This document shows positions 7,788 to 16,121 of a stretch of DNA of 64,000 nt, in pieces (within the stretch, counting starts at the first letter, position 1; each line of letters starts with the position of its first letter). The position numbers were made by a program, and so were the translations under genes. The DNA is from Photobacterium sanctipauli (GTDB lineage Bacteria; Pseudomonadota; Gammaproteobacteria; Enterobacterales; Vibrionaceae): positions 1-64,000 of the forward strand of contig NZ_PYMA01000007.1 of the NCBI RefSeq assembly GCF_003026495.1. Direction: 5' to 3'. The notes under the pieces were generated by a model. It had not been told where the DNA came from. It worked only from the letters and a program-made list of their open reading frames with translations, and made no database searches.

Positions 7788-9226
7788 GACATCGCCTCTT
7801 TGCCAAGCTTTACCCACTCCTGCAAGCACTGTGGAACCACCGTTACCTGCTGCTGCTTCCCATGCTCATCATGCCTCTGCTCATGACGGCTGGCGGTGCG
7901 GTAAAAGCCAAGCGCTACTACGCCCAAACGACGATTTTGGTTCAGGAAGCAGCGATGCTAAACCCGTTTCTTGAAGATTTATCCATCTCGATGAACCTAA
8001 AAAAACGTATCAAGGCACTGAGAGTACTGTTACATAGCCAATTCGTTCTGGAACAGGTTGTGCTCGACCTTGGGTTAACCCCAGTCGGCAACCGAAGCCA
8101 AATTAACGCCGTTGTTAACAACCTCAGCAGCAACTTAACCGTCAACCTTATAGGCAACGATCTGGTCCAGTTGGGACTTAAATGGCATGAGCCAGAAGAA
8201 ATGCCAGCAATCCTCAACAAACTATCGGCACTTTTTCTCGATAAGCTTCGTGCACCCGGCCGTGCATCCATTGATGGATCAGAGCAATTTCTCCGGCAAC
8301 AACTCGAAGCCACCCTCTTTGATCTTGAGAAAGCGGAAGCCGCATTGGCCACCTTTAAGGCGGATAACGCCGGCAACCTGCCCCAACTGCAAGGTAGCCG
8401 AATTCAAACCGACGCCCAAATTAATACCCTGATTCAGGAAACTAGGCTCAAGCTGCTCAATGCGCAAGCCAAGCGGGATAACTTCTATGGTCGCCTTGCC
8501 AGTACCAATCCGGTTGTTGGTATGCTTGAAGCGGAAATCGTCAAAGCAGAAGCTGAATTGACGATGCTCCGCGCCAGCTATACCGACCGCCACTCATCCG
8601 TTAAGGCTGTACTAAGAAGGCTAAACCGGCTTAAGCAAGAACGTGTAAAACTGGTTGATCAGCAGCAATCCCTCAGCGCCCAGGAGGTCGGCCAGCTATG
8701 GCAGCGCGTTGCGAGCAATACCCAGCAACTGGACTCGCCAAGCCAACCAATTTTGATCAGCCAATTTGAACAACTACAGCAAGCAGAGAACCAAATTCAA
8801 TCATTTGAAGGTGAGCTCAAATTGCTTGAAACCCAAGCCAGCCGACTGCAAGAAAAACGTGCTGAGTTTGCCCAGCTTGAGAAAGAGCTCACCATCTTGC
8901 AACGTAACTATGATGTCAAAGCGAAGATATACAACCAGCTACTTGAACGCTATGAGATGGCCAAAGTAACGGGTCAACTAGGACGATTTGAAGAGCCCGA
9001 TAAGCTCAAGATCATCTCCCGCCCCAATACACCAACCCAACCTCTCAATTGGCCATGGTGGCTCAATTTTGCCATGGGGATCGGCGCCGGGCTTGGCCTT
9101 GGGCTTTCCCTTGTCTGCGCAGTGCAACTGCTCGACACCCGGTTATACCAAACACGGCAAATCGTTCGCCTCACCAACGCACCAGTATTAATCCGAGTGC
9201 CTAATTTTTCCGAGGAGATATCATGA
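7784..9226 (+). CDS. sypO: Polysaccharide co-polymerase / chain-length determinant (Wzz-type, SypO-like)
   Basis: A 480-residue inner-membrane protein with the PCP plan: a cytoplasmic N-terminus, membrane helix 1 at about residues 19-38, a long periplasmic coiled-coil region (about 150-395, rich in Gln, Glu, Leu and Lys), and a Pro-rich segment (RPNTPTQPLNWPWW) leading into membrane helix 2 (about 425-450). The short tail has no kinase domain. PCP proteins set polymer length and contact the polymerase and export channel. The separate SypD-type ATPase encoded at 15368 would be the cytoplasmic partner, a split arrangement as in CapA/CapB. It overlaps neighbours on both sides by ATGA, so translation is coupled. 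Confidence 0.85.
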   Translation: MRHRLFAKLYPLLQALWNHRYLLLLPMLIMPLLMTAGGAVKAKRYYAQTTILVQEAAMLNPFLEDLSISMNLKKRIKALRVLLHSQFVLEQVVLDLGLTPVGNRSQINAVVNNLSSNLTVNLIGNDLVQLGLKWHEPEEMPAILNKLSALFLDKLRAPGRASIDGSEQFLRQQLEATLFDLEKAEAALATFKADNAGNLPQLQGSRIQTDAQINTLIQETRLKLLNAQAKRDNFYGRLASTNPVVGMLEAEIVKAEAELTMLRASYTDRHSSVKAVLRRLNRLKQERVKLVDQQQSLSAQEVGQLWQRVASNTQQLDSPSQPILISQFEQLQQAENQIQSFEGELKLLETQASRLQEKRAEFAQLEKELTILQRNYDVKAKIYNQLLERYEMAKVTGQLGRFEEPDKLKIISRPNTPTQPLNWPWWLNFAMGIGAGLGLGLSLVCAVQLLDTRLYQTRQIVRLTNAPVLIRVPNFSEEIS

Positions 9227-10299
9227 AAACCACAACATTACAGGTTGTCCAACATCTCAGCCCAGGTGGAATAGAACGACTGGTACTCAATCTGGTTCGC
9301 TTTGCCGATCCAAATAACCAAGTATACGTTGTCGCTTTAGAAGGCGAGCAAAAACAAGCCATTAAACAATGGCCTGAACTGGCTCCCTTCCAGGGGCAAT
9401 TGTATTTCCTCAATAAACCCGCAGGCCGCGATCTGAAAACAATCTTCAAGTTGCGACGGCTTATCCAAACCCTACAAGCTAACATCATCCACTCCCACCA
9501 TCTGGGGCCATTGCTATATAGCCGAATCGCTTGCTTGGGAATAAACAATATTGCCCATATCCAAACCGAGCATGACAGTTGGCACCTTGATGATCCAAAG
9601 CAACAGCTCCTAACCCGGGGGCTGCTTACTGGTAGTAACATCAAATTGGTTGCCGATGCCCCCCGCATCGCCGATCAACTCAAAGCAAAAGGGATCCATG
9701 CCGATCAAACCATCATCAACGGGATCGACACCCACCACTTTTCGCCTGGCAAAATCCACACGGCCCGGCAGCAGCTTAAACTTCCGAGCAACGGGCCGAT
9801 CATTGGTTGCGCGGGCCGCCTCGTGCACGAAAAAGGGATCGATACCCTGCTCGAGGCATTGGCCAAAATGCCGGAGTGCTACCAACTGGCTATTGCAGGG
9901 CAAGGTTCAAAGCAAGCCGAATTGCAAAAGCTAGCACAGCGCCTTGGCCTCGCCGGCAGGGTTCACTGGCTTGGCTACTGCGGTAACATGCTGAACTTCT
10001 ATCATGCGATTGATGTTCTTTGCATGCCTTCCAGGCAGGAAGGGCTTCCACTCGCACTACTCGAGGCACAGGCCTGCGGCAAGACCGTTGTTGCGACCCA
10101 TGTTGGCGGGATCCCCGATTTAATCTGCCCGCAAAGCGGACAATTGATCCCTCCCGAGCAACCAACACTACTTGCCCAAGCATTGTTAGATAAGTTGAGC
10201 CAAGCCCACCATTATTGCCAACAAACCGTGGAATACATTCGTAAAACGGCCGATGTTCGCATCATGGCGGCATCTTATGAATCGCTGGCCAAACAGTAG
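9223..10299 (+). CDS. sypP: Family 4 glycosyltransferase (SypP-like)
   Basis: A 358-residue GT-B transferase. It begins VQHLSPGGIERLVLNL (the G-G-x-E acceptor loop), carries the CAGRLVHEKGIDTLLEAL segment in the middle and the GT4 E-x7-E motif in PSRQEGLPLALLEAQACGK through GGIPDL (about residues 265-290). It should act on the lipid-linked intermediate in the cytoplasm. It starts on the sypO stop (ATGA) and precedes the fused initiating-enzyme gene by 11 bp, matching the sypO-P-Q/R order. Sugar donor unknown. Confidence 0.82.
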   Translation: MKTTTLQVVQHLSPGGIERLVLNLVRFADPNNQVYVVALEGEQKQAIKQWPELAPFQGQLYFLNKPAGRDLKTIFKLRRLIQTLQANIIHSHHLGPLLYSRIACLGINNIAHIQTEHDSWHLDDPKQQLLTRGLLTGSNIKLVADAPRIADQLKAKGIHADQTIINGIDTHHFSPGKIHTARQQLKLPSNGPIIGCAGRLVHEKGIDTLLEALAKMPECYQLAIAGQGSKQAELQKLAQRLGLAGRVHWLGYCGNMLNFYHAIDVLCMPSRQEGLPLALLEAQACGKTVVATHVGGIPDLICPQSGQLIPPEQPTLLAQALLDKLSQAHHYCQQTVEYIRKTADVRIMAASYESLAKQ

Positions 10300-10310
10300 G
10301 GAGATCGATC

Positions 10311-12122
10311 ATGAGCACCAGTTGGACTGTATATATCATCCTGACATTTGTGATCATCTATCACCATGTTATCTATACCGGGATCATGCTGTGGCTTGGA
10401 AAGCGCTCCCAACCAGCATCAAAGCAAGATAATAAAACTGAGCCCCACACCACCTCACCCAAGCATCTTCCTTCGGTAGCCATTCTTATCCCGGCGCACA
10501 ATGAGGAAGACTTTATCGAGGATAAGCTTTCCAACCTACTGATGCTTGACTACCCACCAGCCCAGCTATCGGTATGGATATGCTGTGATGGCTGCAGTGA
10601 CAAGACCGCTGAAATCATACAAACATGGAAAGAAAAATTTACCCAAGCTGGTATCCGGCTAGAGTGTAAGGTGGAGTCCGAGAACTTGGGTAAAGTCGTC
10701 CGGATCAACCAGCTGCTGGGCCAAGTGCAGGGAAGCGTCGATCTGATCGCCATGTCTGATGTCTCCGCCCTGTTGTCGATCGATGCCCTGCTCCAAGCGA
10801 CTAGTAGTTTTCGCGATCCGACCATAGGAGCCTTGACCTGCAACTACCTACTCGCAGAAGCAACTGCCGGCGAGCGGCAATACTGGCAGTTGCAAAATAC
10901 AATCCGGCAAACAGAGTCGCATCTGGGCAGTGTCATGGGGGGCAATGGCGCCTTTTATATCGTTCGCGCTCCGCTATTTTCACGCCTGCCCGAAGACACA
11001 ATCAACGATGACTTCATTCAAACCATGCTGGTGATCAAGCAAGGCTATCAAGTACAGTTCAACCACTTTATCAATAGCGTCGAACTCTCTCCTTCCAGCG
11101 AGCAGATCACCTACCAGCGCCGGCAACGCATTGGCGCGGGCAACCTCCAGCAGTTGATCCGCTGCCGCTTCGTCTTCCGCCATTCGCATAGCGGGGCCCG
11201 CTGGCTGTTTGCTTCGGGTAAAGCCCTAAGAACCCTGATGCCCTTCATTCTGGTGAGTTATTTCCTGCTATCACTGTCCCTATCCATCCAGGGTTCAACG
11301 GCGGCAATTGTACTGACAGCACTGCAGATACTCGGTTATCTACTTTCAGCTCTGCCGCTTATTGGTATTAAAAATAAGCTCATTAACAAGCTGCATTATT
11401 TTGTCAGCGGCTATGTGGCCTCTTTAGTTGGAATGGTGCGCTTTTTACTGGGCCACTTTCAAGATGGTTGGCGCCACATACCGCCCGTCTCTAGCTACCA
11501 GGCCCAATCAACCCAGCTACTAAAGCGCGGTAGTGATCTCCTCCTTTCCGTAACCGGCCTACTCATCACCCTACCGCTATGGCCGCTCATCGCCCTCTTG
11601 ATTAAGCTAGATTCCCCCGGGCCTGTTTTTTATCGCCAAATGCGGGTAGGTAAAATTTGCGAGCAACATGTCGAGTTGTTTGAGGTCATCAAGTTTCGGT
11701 CGATGTCAGCCAATGCAGAATCAAACTCTGGGGCTGCATGGGCCCTGAAAAATGACCCAAGGATCACTGGTATTGGCCACTTTCTCAGAGCCACGCGCCT
11801 TGATGAGCTGCCGCAATTTATCAATGTACTAAAGGGGGATATGTCCTTGATCGGGCCGCGGCCTGAACGACCTGAGTTTTGCGGTCGTTTGCAAAATGCA
11901 TTGCCTTTCTACTTAGAGCGTACGGCCGGGTTAAAACCTGGGTTAACCGGGTTGGCGCAGGTCAACCAAGGCTACGATAACAACTTGGACGATGTAAAAA
12001 ACAAAATCGGCTGGGATCACGCTTATGCACTGGCTTTAAGCTCACCATTGCAATGGCTAAAAATGGATATCGCCATTATCTTCAAAACAATTTACATCAT
12101 GGTAAGAAAGCGCGGGCAATAG
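10311..12122 (+). CDS. Fused membrane glycosyltransferase and initiating sugar-phosphate transferase (SypQ-SypR fusion)
   Basis: A 603-residue protein joining two enzymes that are separate genes in V. fischeri. Residues 1-30 hold a membrane helix. Residues about 54-290 are a GT2 domain with CDGCSD (92-97), MSDVSAL (148-154), an INDDF motif and QRRQR (269-273), as in processive membrane transferases. Residues about 305-385 are membrane helices. Residues about 402-600 are a bacterial sugar transferase domain: an entering helix, PGPVFYRQMRVGK, KFRSM, the catalytic Asp498-Glu499 pair in RLDELPQ, and SLIGPRPERP. That domain normally puts the first sugar-phosphate on undecaprenyl phosphate. One enzyme would therefore start the repeat unit and add a further sugar. 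The join is continuous, with no stop or frameshift. The stop is followed immediately by the sypA promoter candidate. Confidence 0.88.
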   Translation: MSTSWTVYIILTFVIIYHHVIYTGIMLWLGKRSQPASKQDNKTEPHTTSPKHLPSVAILIPAHNEEDFIEDKLSNLLMLDYPPAQLSVWICCDGCSDKTAEIIQTWKEKFTQAGIRLECKVESENLGKVVRINQLLGQVQGSVDLIAMSDVSALLSIDALLQATSSFRDPTIGALTCNYLLAEATAGERQYWQLQNTIRQTESHLGSVMGGNGAFYIVRAPLFSRLPEDTINDDFIQTMLVIKQGYQVQFNHFINSVELSPSSEQITYQRRQRIGAGNLQQLIRCRFVFRHSHSGARWLFASGKALRTLMPFILVSYFLLSLSLSIQGSTAAIVLTALQILGYLLSALPLIGIKNKLINKLHYFVSGYVASLVGMVRFLLGHFQDGWRHIPPVSSYQAQSTQLLKRGSDLLLSVTGLLITLPLWPLIALLIKLDSPGPVFYRQMRVGKICEQHVELFEVIKFRSMSANAESNSGAAWALKNDPRITGIGHFLRATRLDELPQFINVLKGDMSLIGPRPERPEFCGRLQNALPFYLERTAGLKPGLTGLAQVNQGYDNNLDDVKNKIGWDHAYALALSSPLQWLKMDIAIIFKTIYIMVRKRGQ

Positions 12123-12140
12123 TTGGCATAGGGCTTGTAT
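12123..12140 (+). promoter_or_regulatory. Candidate sigma-54 promoter upstream of sypA
   Basis: TTGGCAT-N5-TTGTAT begins on the base after the preceding stop codon and ends 36 bp before the sypA ATG. It matches 16 of 18 positions allowing for free spacer bases. The -24 GG is intact and the -12 GC reads GT. It divides the biosynthetic block from the sypA-E block, where V. fischeri also has a SypG-dependent promoter. Confidence 0.52.
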
Positions 12141-12176
12141 AAGTTAATAGACACACTACTCATTAGAAGGTCTGTT

Positions 12177-12491
12177 ATGAGTTATACAGTTAACAATGCC
12201 AATATTGCCCTGACGCTGGAAAGTGAATTTGATGCTCACCTTGCCAGGCAGATGGAGCCAGAGTTTGAGGCTTTGAGCCAAACCGACCAAGATGAAGTGA
12301 TCATCGACCTGACCCAAGTGCAGTTTATTGATTCCTGCGGCATAGGCGCCATTGTTTTCTTATACAAGCGCCTAAAAAGCAGAGGAAAAAGCTTACGCCT
12401 GCTCAATGTAAATGGTCAGCCCCGACAGCTAATGAAGATGTTACGGATAGACAAAGTGATCCCGTTAATCACCTCTGCGGAGCTTCATTGA
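12177..12491 (+). CDS. sypA: STAS-domain anti-sigma-factor-antagonist-type regulator SypA
   Basis: A single STAS domain of 104 residues like SpoIIAA/RsbV. The key loop is FIDSCGIGAIVFLYKRL: Ser53 after the Asp is where RsbV and SpoIIAA are phosphorylated, and the next residue is Cys rather than the usual Ser/Thr. In V. fischeri, SypA promotes biofilm only when unphosphorylated, and SypE phosphorylates and dephosphorylates it. The same pair is present here. A TTG at 12135 is in frame, but the ATG at 12177 has AGAAGG at correct spacing and matches the start of the fold. It is the first gene of the A-E block. Confidence 0.87.
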   Translation: MSYTVNNANIALTLESEFDAHLARQMEPEFEALSQTDQDEVIIDLTQVQFIDSCGIGAIVFLYKRLKSRGKSLRLLNVNGQPRQLMKMLRIDKVIPLITSAELH

Positions 12492-12492
12492 T

Positions 12493-13287
12493 ATGGATAA
12501 GCTATCGAGCCTGCTACTGGTTGTCTTCGCCAGCGGATGTACGACTTGGCCTACATCAGGCGATAACCCCTATTCCCCCCCCAATGTTGAGCAATGGCAT
12601 GAGCTGGAACACCATGGCTTCGAGCTACAGTTGCTGGCAACCCGAGGCGCTAAAATGTGCTTGCCCGGGCAATACCAGCAACTGGCAAACCTCCATAGCC
12701 AAGCCAGCCAAGAAGCGTTGGCAGGGTTTAAAGACGATGCCGACGTTACCTTGCTGGCCTACCAAACCCAATTTGCAAAAATCCAACGCCAAATGGATTG
12801 GCTCGAACACCATACCGAGTGTTTAGACACCCGCTATTCGGAAATCCAACTCAGGGATCAATTTCTGCTACTGATGCGGGTGGACAACCAGTTTGCCTTT
12901 AACCGCGCAGAGCTATTACCTGATTACCAACAAGCCTTGCGACGTGCCGCCACCATACTTAAACGCCAGGAACACTGGCACCTGCAACTCACCGGGCATA
13001 CCGATACCATAGGTTCGGCCCAGAGTAATTATGACTTAGGGATGCAACGGGCTTATGCAGTAAGGCGCTATTTGGTAGCACAAGGCGCCGACACCAACCA
13101 AATTGCTATCTTCAGTGCAGGGGAAAGCGAATCGATAGAAGATCCGCAATCCCGCACCCAGCGACTCAGCAACCGCAAAGTCGAAGCCCAAGTGTTGGTC
13201 GACCACCATACCCGCTCGCCACACCGTATCTACTCGTTAAGTGACTGGCATGCAGTAAAATCACAGCTTACTCCGGGGTCATTATGA
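12493..13287 (+). CDS. sypB: OmpA-family lipoprotein SypB
   Basis: A 264-residue protein with a signal ending VVFASGC (lipidation at Cys16), a helical middle region, and an OmpA C-terminal domain at about residues 140-240: a hydrophobic start DNQFAFNRAELLPDYQQAL, LTGHTDTIGSAQSNYDLGMQRAYAVRRYL and IFSAGESE. The TGHTD and LGxxRAxAVRxYL motifs are the peptidoglycan-binding core. It should tether the export apparatus to the cell wall from the outer membrane. It lies one base after sypA and overlaps sypC by ATGA. Ala at the -3 lipobox position is less common, so lipidation is likely but not certain. Confidence 0.85.
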   Translation: MDKLSSLLLVVFASGCTTWPTSGDNPYSPPNVEQWHELEHHGFELQLLATRGAKMCLPGQYQQLANLHSQASQEALAGFKDDADVTLLAYQTQFAKIQRQMDWLEHHTECLDTRYSEIQLRDQFLLLMRVDNQFAFNRAELLPDYQQALRRAATILKRQEHWHLQLTGHTDTIGSAQSNYDLGMQRAYAVRRYLVAQGADTNQIAIFSAGESESIEDPQSRTQRLSNRKVEAQVLVDHHTRSPHRIYSLSDWHAVKSQLTPGSL

Positions 13288-15371
13288 GTCGGTTACTATT
13301 GCTCCTCCTCATTTTATGCATCCCGCCAGCACTCGGGGGAAACCTCACGCCGGGAGACAGGGTCTTCTTACAGTTACCCGGGGAGAGTGATTTTGACAAG
13401 CCATTCACCATTGATGACCAAGGCCAAATCCAGCTACCGGAAATCGGCTTGGTAAATATTGCCGGCCTGAGCCTGAAAGAAGCCGAACAACGCTTACGAG
13501 ACCGGCTCAATACGGTTTACCGTAACCTCGATGAGTTCAAGCTCAGCATTTTAGAGCAAGTACTAAGGGTGCAAGTACTCGGCTATGTCGAAGAGCCGGG
13601 CATGATTTCCCTGAAGCCGGACAGTAATATCCAAATGGCTATCACCGCAGCTGGCGGGGCTCGCCCCGGAGCCCAACTTGATCAGTTCAAGCTGATCCGC
13701 AACGGCCAAGCACAACAGTTCAACTACAAAGCCTACCTTGATGGCGGCGGCACCAACCTACTCCCTTCCTTGCAAGGCGGCGATACCATTTTTGTTCCAA
13801 CCTCTCCTCTGCTCGGCAATGTCGAAGTCGACTTTGACGCGGCCTCATTACGCGAAGGGGGAGATGCCAACGAAGAACAAGGCATCACCATTTTCGGAGA
13901 GCTGCGCAACCCAGGTACATTTAGCTTCAAGCCCGGCATGACCGTGGTTGACGCCCTAATGCGCGCCGATGGCGTCACCCGCTATGCCGATGTCACCAAA
14001 ATCCGGGTGATCACCGACAATGTCCCCTATCAATTTGATCTCAAGTCCTACTTGGATACCGGGGAAACCAAAAGCTTACCCCCAATCGCTCCGGGGTCTA
14101 CCATCTTTGCCCCAATAGAAGTGGAAGATATCAATACCACGTCTAGGACCGTCTATGTGATGGGGGAAGTAAAAGCCCCGGGAGCCTATGAGAGCACACC
14201 AGACACCGGGTTTGTCGACGTCTTGGCCAATGCCGGTGGGCCAACCCGGTTTGCCGATACAACCCAGATAAAACTATTGCGAGCTGCAGGCGCCCCGATA
14301 GCTCTCAACCTAGTCACCTACACCCAAAACCCTGCCAGCTATTCATTGCCTGATATCGCCCCCGGGGATGTCATCTTTGTTCCGGAAAAAATCGACTTCA
14401 ATGAAAAGTCTTGGCTCAAAGTGACCGGTGATCGCGCCATTAAAATCATTGGTGCCGTCAACAACCCAGGTCGCTTCGAGTGGAATAACAGTATGGGATT
14501 TTTGGATGTCCTCTCCCATGCCGGCGGTCCCAAACAACAGGCCAACCTAAGCAACATCAGGCTACTGCGCGATCAGCCTGGCGGGGGCAACAATGTGATC
14601 TATTTTGATTTGGAAAGCTTCATCTATGAAGGGGGCAGCTTCTCCCAACTGCCCAGCCTCTCAGCAGGCGATACCATTATCATTGACGAATTGCCCCATG
14701 ATCCCACTGACAACAAATCCAGCTGGATCCGCCAGTCTGCCGACGACTCTATCTATATCTTCGGCCAAGTGGGAGCGCCAGGCCGGTATGCCTTCAATAA
14801 AGAGCTGGGGTTCCTCGACATTTTGTCAGCCGCTGATGGCCCTAACGGCGATGCCGACTTGAGGCAGATCCGCATCAGCCACCGTAATGAAAATACAGCC
14901 AAAGTCAGCCACCTTAACCTCTCTTTGTATTTCGAAACCGGGGACGAGAGCCTGCTGCCAAAAGTCGTGCCCGGTGATGTGATCTACGTTCCCAAGGAGC
15001 AAGGCAACTGGCTGGATAAGCCCGCAGAGCAGGTGGTCAGGCTAATGGGCTCGGTTAACAAACCCGGCCGCTATACCTTCAACAACCAAATGAACATTTT
15101 GGATTTGCTGGCAGAAGCTGGCGGGCCGTCCGATAGCGCGTATATCGAACGGATTATGATCGTCAATACCTCTTGCTGCGGCGATAAAACCCAAACATTC
15201 AACTTGCGCGATTATGTTATCGACCCGGCGCGTTATCCCCTGCCACTGCTTCGGCCCGGCGATACGGTATATGTGCCGAATATCAACGATTCTGTCGGCG
15301 AACAATGGCGTCAGGGGCTGAGGGACATATTGGGGATCTTCACTTTAATCGCGCTAGGAGCAGCACTATGA
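13284..15371 (+). CDS. sypC: Outer-membrane polysaccharide export protein with multiple SLBB domains (SypC)
   Basis: A 695-residue Wza-type export protein. A hydrophobic signal (about residues 1-19) precedes a poly-export domain opening NLTPGDRVFLQLPGE. Then come six SLBB-like repeats, each starting with a strand such as VLGYVEEPG, IFGELRNPG, VMGEVKAPG, IIGAVNNPG, IFGQVGAPG or LMGSVNKPG and a helix ending in (A/D)GG or ADG (near residues 98, 202, 291, 387, 491 and 586). The last 25 residues (about 670-695) form one hydrophobic helix, IFTLIALGAAL, suited to an alpha-helical outer-membrane pore as in Wza. E. coli Wza is about 380 residues, so this periplasmic barrel is roughly twice as long. 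No lipobox cysteine is obvious at the signal end. Confidence 0.86.
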   Translation: MSRLLLLLLILCIPPALGGNLTPGDRVFLQLPGESDFDKPFTIDDQGQIQLPEIGLVNIAGLSLKEAEQRLRDRLNTVYRNLDEFKLSILEQVLRVQVLGYVEEPGMISLKPDSNIQMAITAAGGARPGAQLDQFKLIRNGQAQQFNYKAYLDGGGTNLLPSLQGGDTIFVPTSPLLGNVEVDFDAASLREGGDANEEQGITIFGELRNPGTFSFKPGMTVVDALMRADGVTRYADVTKIRVITDNVPYQFDLKSYLDTGETKSLPPIAPGSTIFAPIEVEDINTTSRTVYVMGEVKAPGAYESTPDTGFVDVLANAGGPTRFADTTQIKLLRAAGAPIALNLVTYTQNPASYSLPDIAPGDVIFVPEKIDFNEKSWLKVTGDRAIKIIGAVNNPGRFEWNNSMGFLDVLSHAGGPKQQANLSNIRLLRDQPGGGNNVIYFDLESFIYEGGSFSQLPSLSAGDTIIIDELPHDPTDNKSSWIRQSADDSIYIFGQVGAPGRYAFNKELGFLDILSAADGPNGDADLRQIRISHRNENTAKVSHLNLSLYFETGDESLLPKVVPGDVIYVPKEQGNWLDKPAEQVVRLMGSVNKPGRYTFNNQMNILDLLAEAGGPSDSAYIERIMIVNTSCCGDKTQTFNLRDYVIDPARYPLPLLRPGDTVYVPNINDSVGEQWRQGLRDILGIFTLIALGAAL

Positions 15372-16063
15372 AGCCTTGGCTAAGCGATGAATACGACCAG
15401 CTCTTTCACCAAATACACCAACGCAGCACCCGCGTCATCACACTCTCGGGCGCATCGGGCCAATGTGGCACCTCAACCCATTGCTACTGGCTGGCCCGCC
15501 GCTGCGCCGAAGACCAACACAAGGTTTTGTTGGTCGACCTAGACCAATCCGGTACCGGCCAAGGCATGGCAGCACAGCCCTGGCACAGCGATGGCCGCGG
15601 TGAGACTGAAGCCCTTGTCCACATAACCGAGCAATTGGCGGTACTTCCGCGCCCAAGCCACGAGCGAACCATTCTCGATTTGCGTCAGCCGCAATTGCTA
15701 TTCAAGGCGCTCGAGCGCTGGAAAAGTGACTACCATTATATCCTTTGTGATGTGGGCACAATGACCCATACCAACTGGCGAAATTTGCCAATCAGCGCCA
15801 TTAGCCATGCCAGTGACACCAACATCCTTTGCCTTGCCGCAGGCAAAACCACCGAAAGTGAATTGCTCGCCTGCGTCAATAAGTTCGAGCAAAACGGTAT
15901 CCCTTTGCTCGGTACGCTTATCAACGATAAATCCAATCCTTCGCTAGCCGATGAGATAGCCCGAGTCCTCGCAGGCAAAGCACGTTGGATACCTACACGG
16001 ATCAAGGCGAAATTACTCGATATACTTAATAACAACCCTCTGCTGCAGGGCAAGTACCAATGA
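15368..16063 (+). CDS. sypD: BY-kinase/ParA-like ATPase SypD with degenerate Walker A
   Basis: A 231-residue cytoplasmic protein of the CpsD/CapB fold. The Walker A position reads LSGASGQCGTSTH (about residues 26-38): Thr35 stands where the catalytic Lys of GEGKS(T) belongs and Gln32 replaces a Gly. A Walker A'-like VLLVDLD (53-59) and a Walker B-like YILCDVG (124-130) remain. The C-terminus (LLQGKYQ) has a single Tyr instead of the usual tyrosine cluster. It may therefore bind nucleotide weakly or not at all and act structurally with SypO. The start chosen is the ATG overlapping the sypC stop (ATGA), which drops an unrelated 21-residue extension. The order sypC-D-E is as in V. fischeri. Confidence 0.78.
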   Translation: MKPWLSDEYDQLFHQIHQRSTRVITLSGASGQCGTSTHCYWLARRCAEDQHKVLLVDLDQSGTGQGMAAQPWHSDGRGETEALVHITEQLAVLPRPSHERTILDLRQPQLLFKALERWKSDYHYILCDVGTMTHTNWRNLPISAISHASDTNILCLAAGKTTESELLACVNKFEQNGIPLLGTLINDKSNPSLADEIARVLAGKARWIPTRIKAKLLDILNNNPLLQGKYQ

Positions 16064-16121
16064 ATAAAGGATATAGGCGATAGTCACTGGCAACTTCACT
16101 ATTCTCGACAAGGCAGTCTTT

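Noticed and set aside
15305..15367. Longer start for the SypD-type ATPase
   Set aside because: The 21-residue extension lies inside the sypC coding end and has no family similarity; the ATGA-overlap start is preferred.
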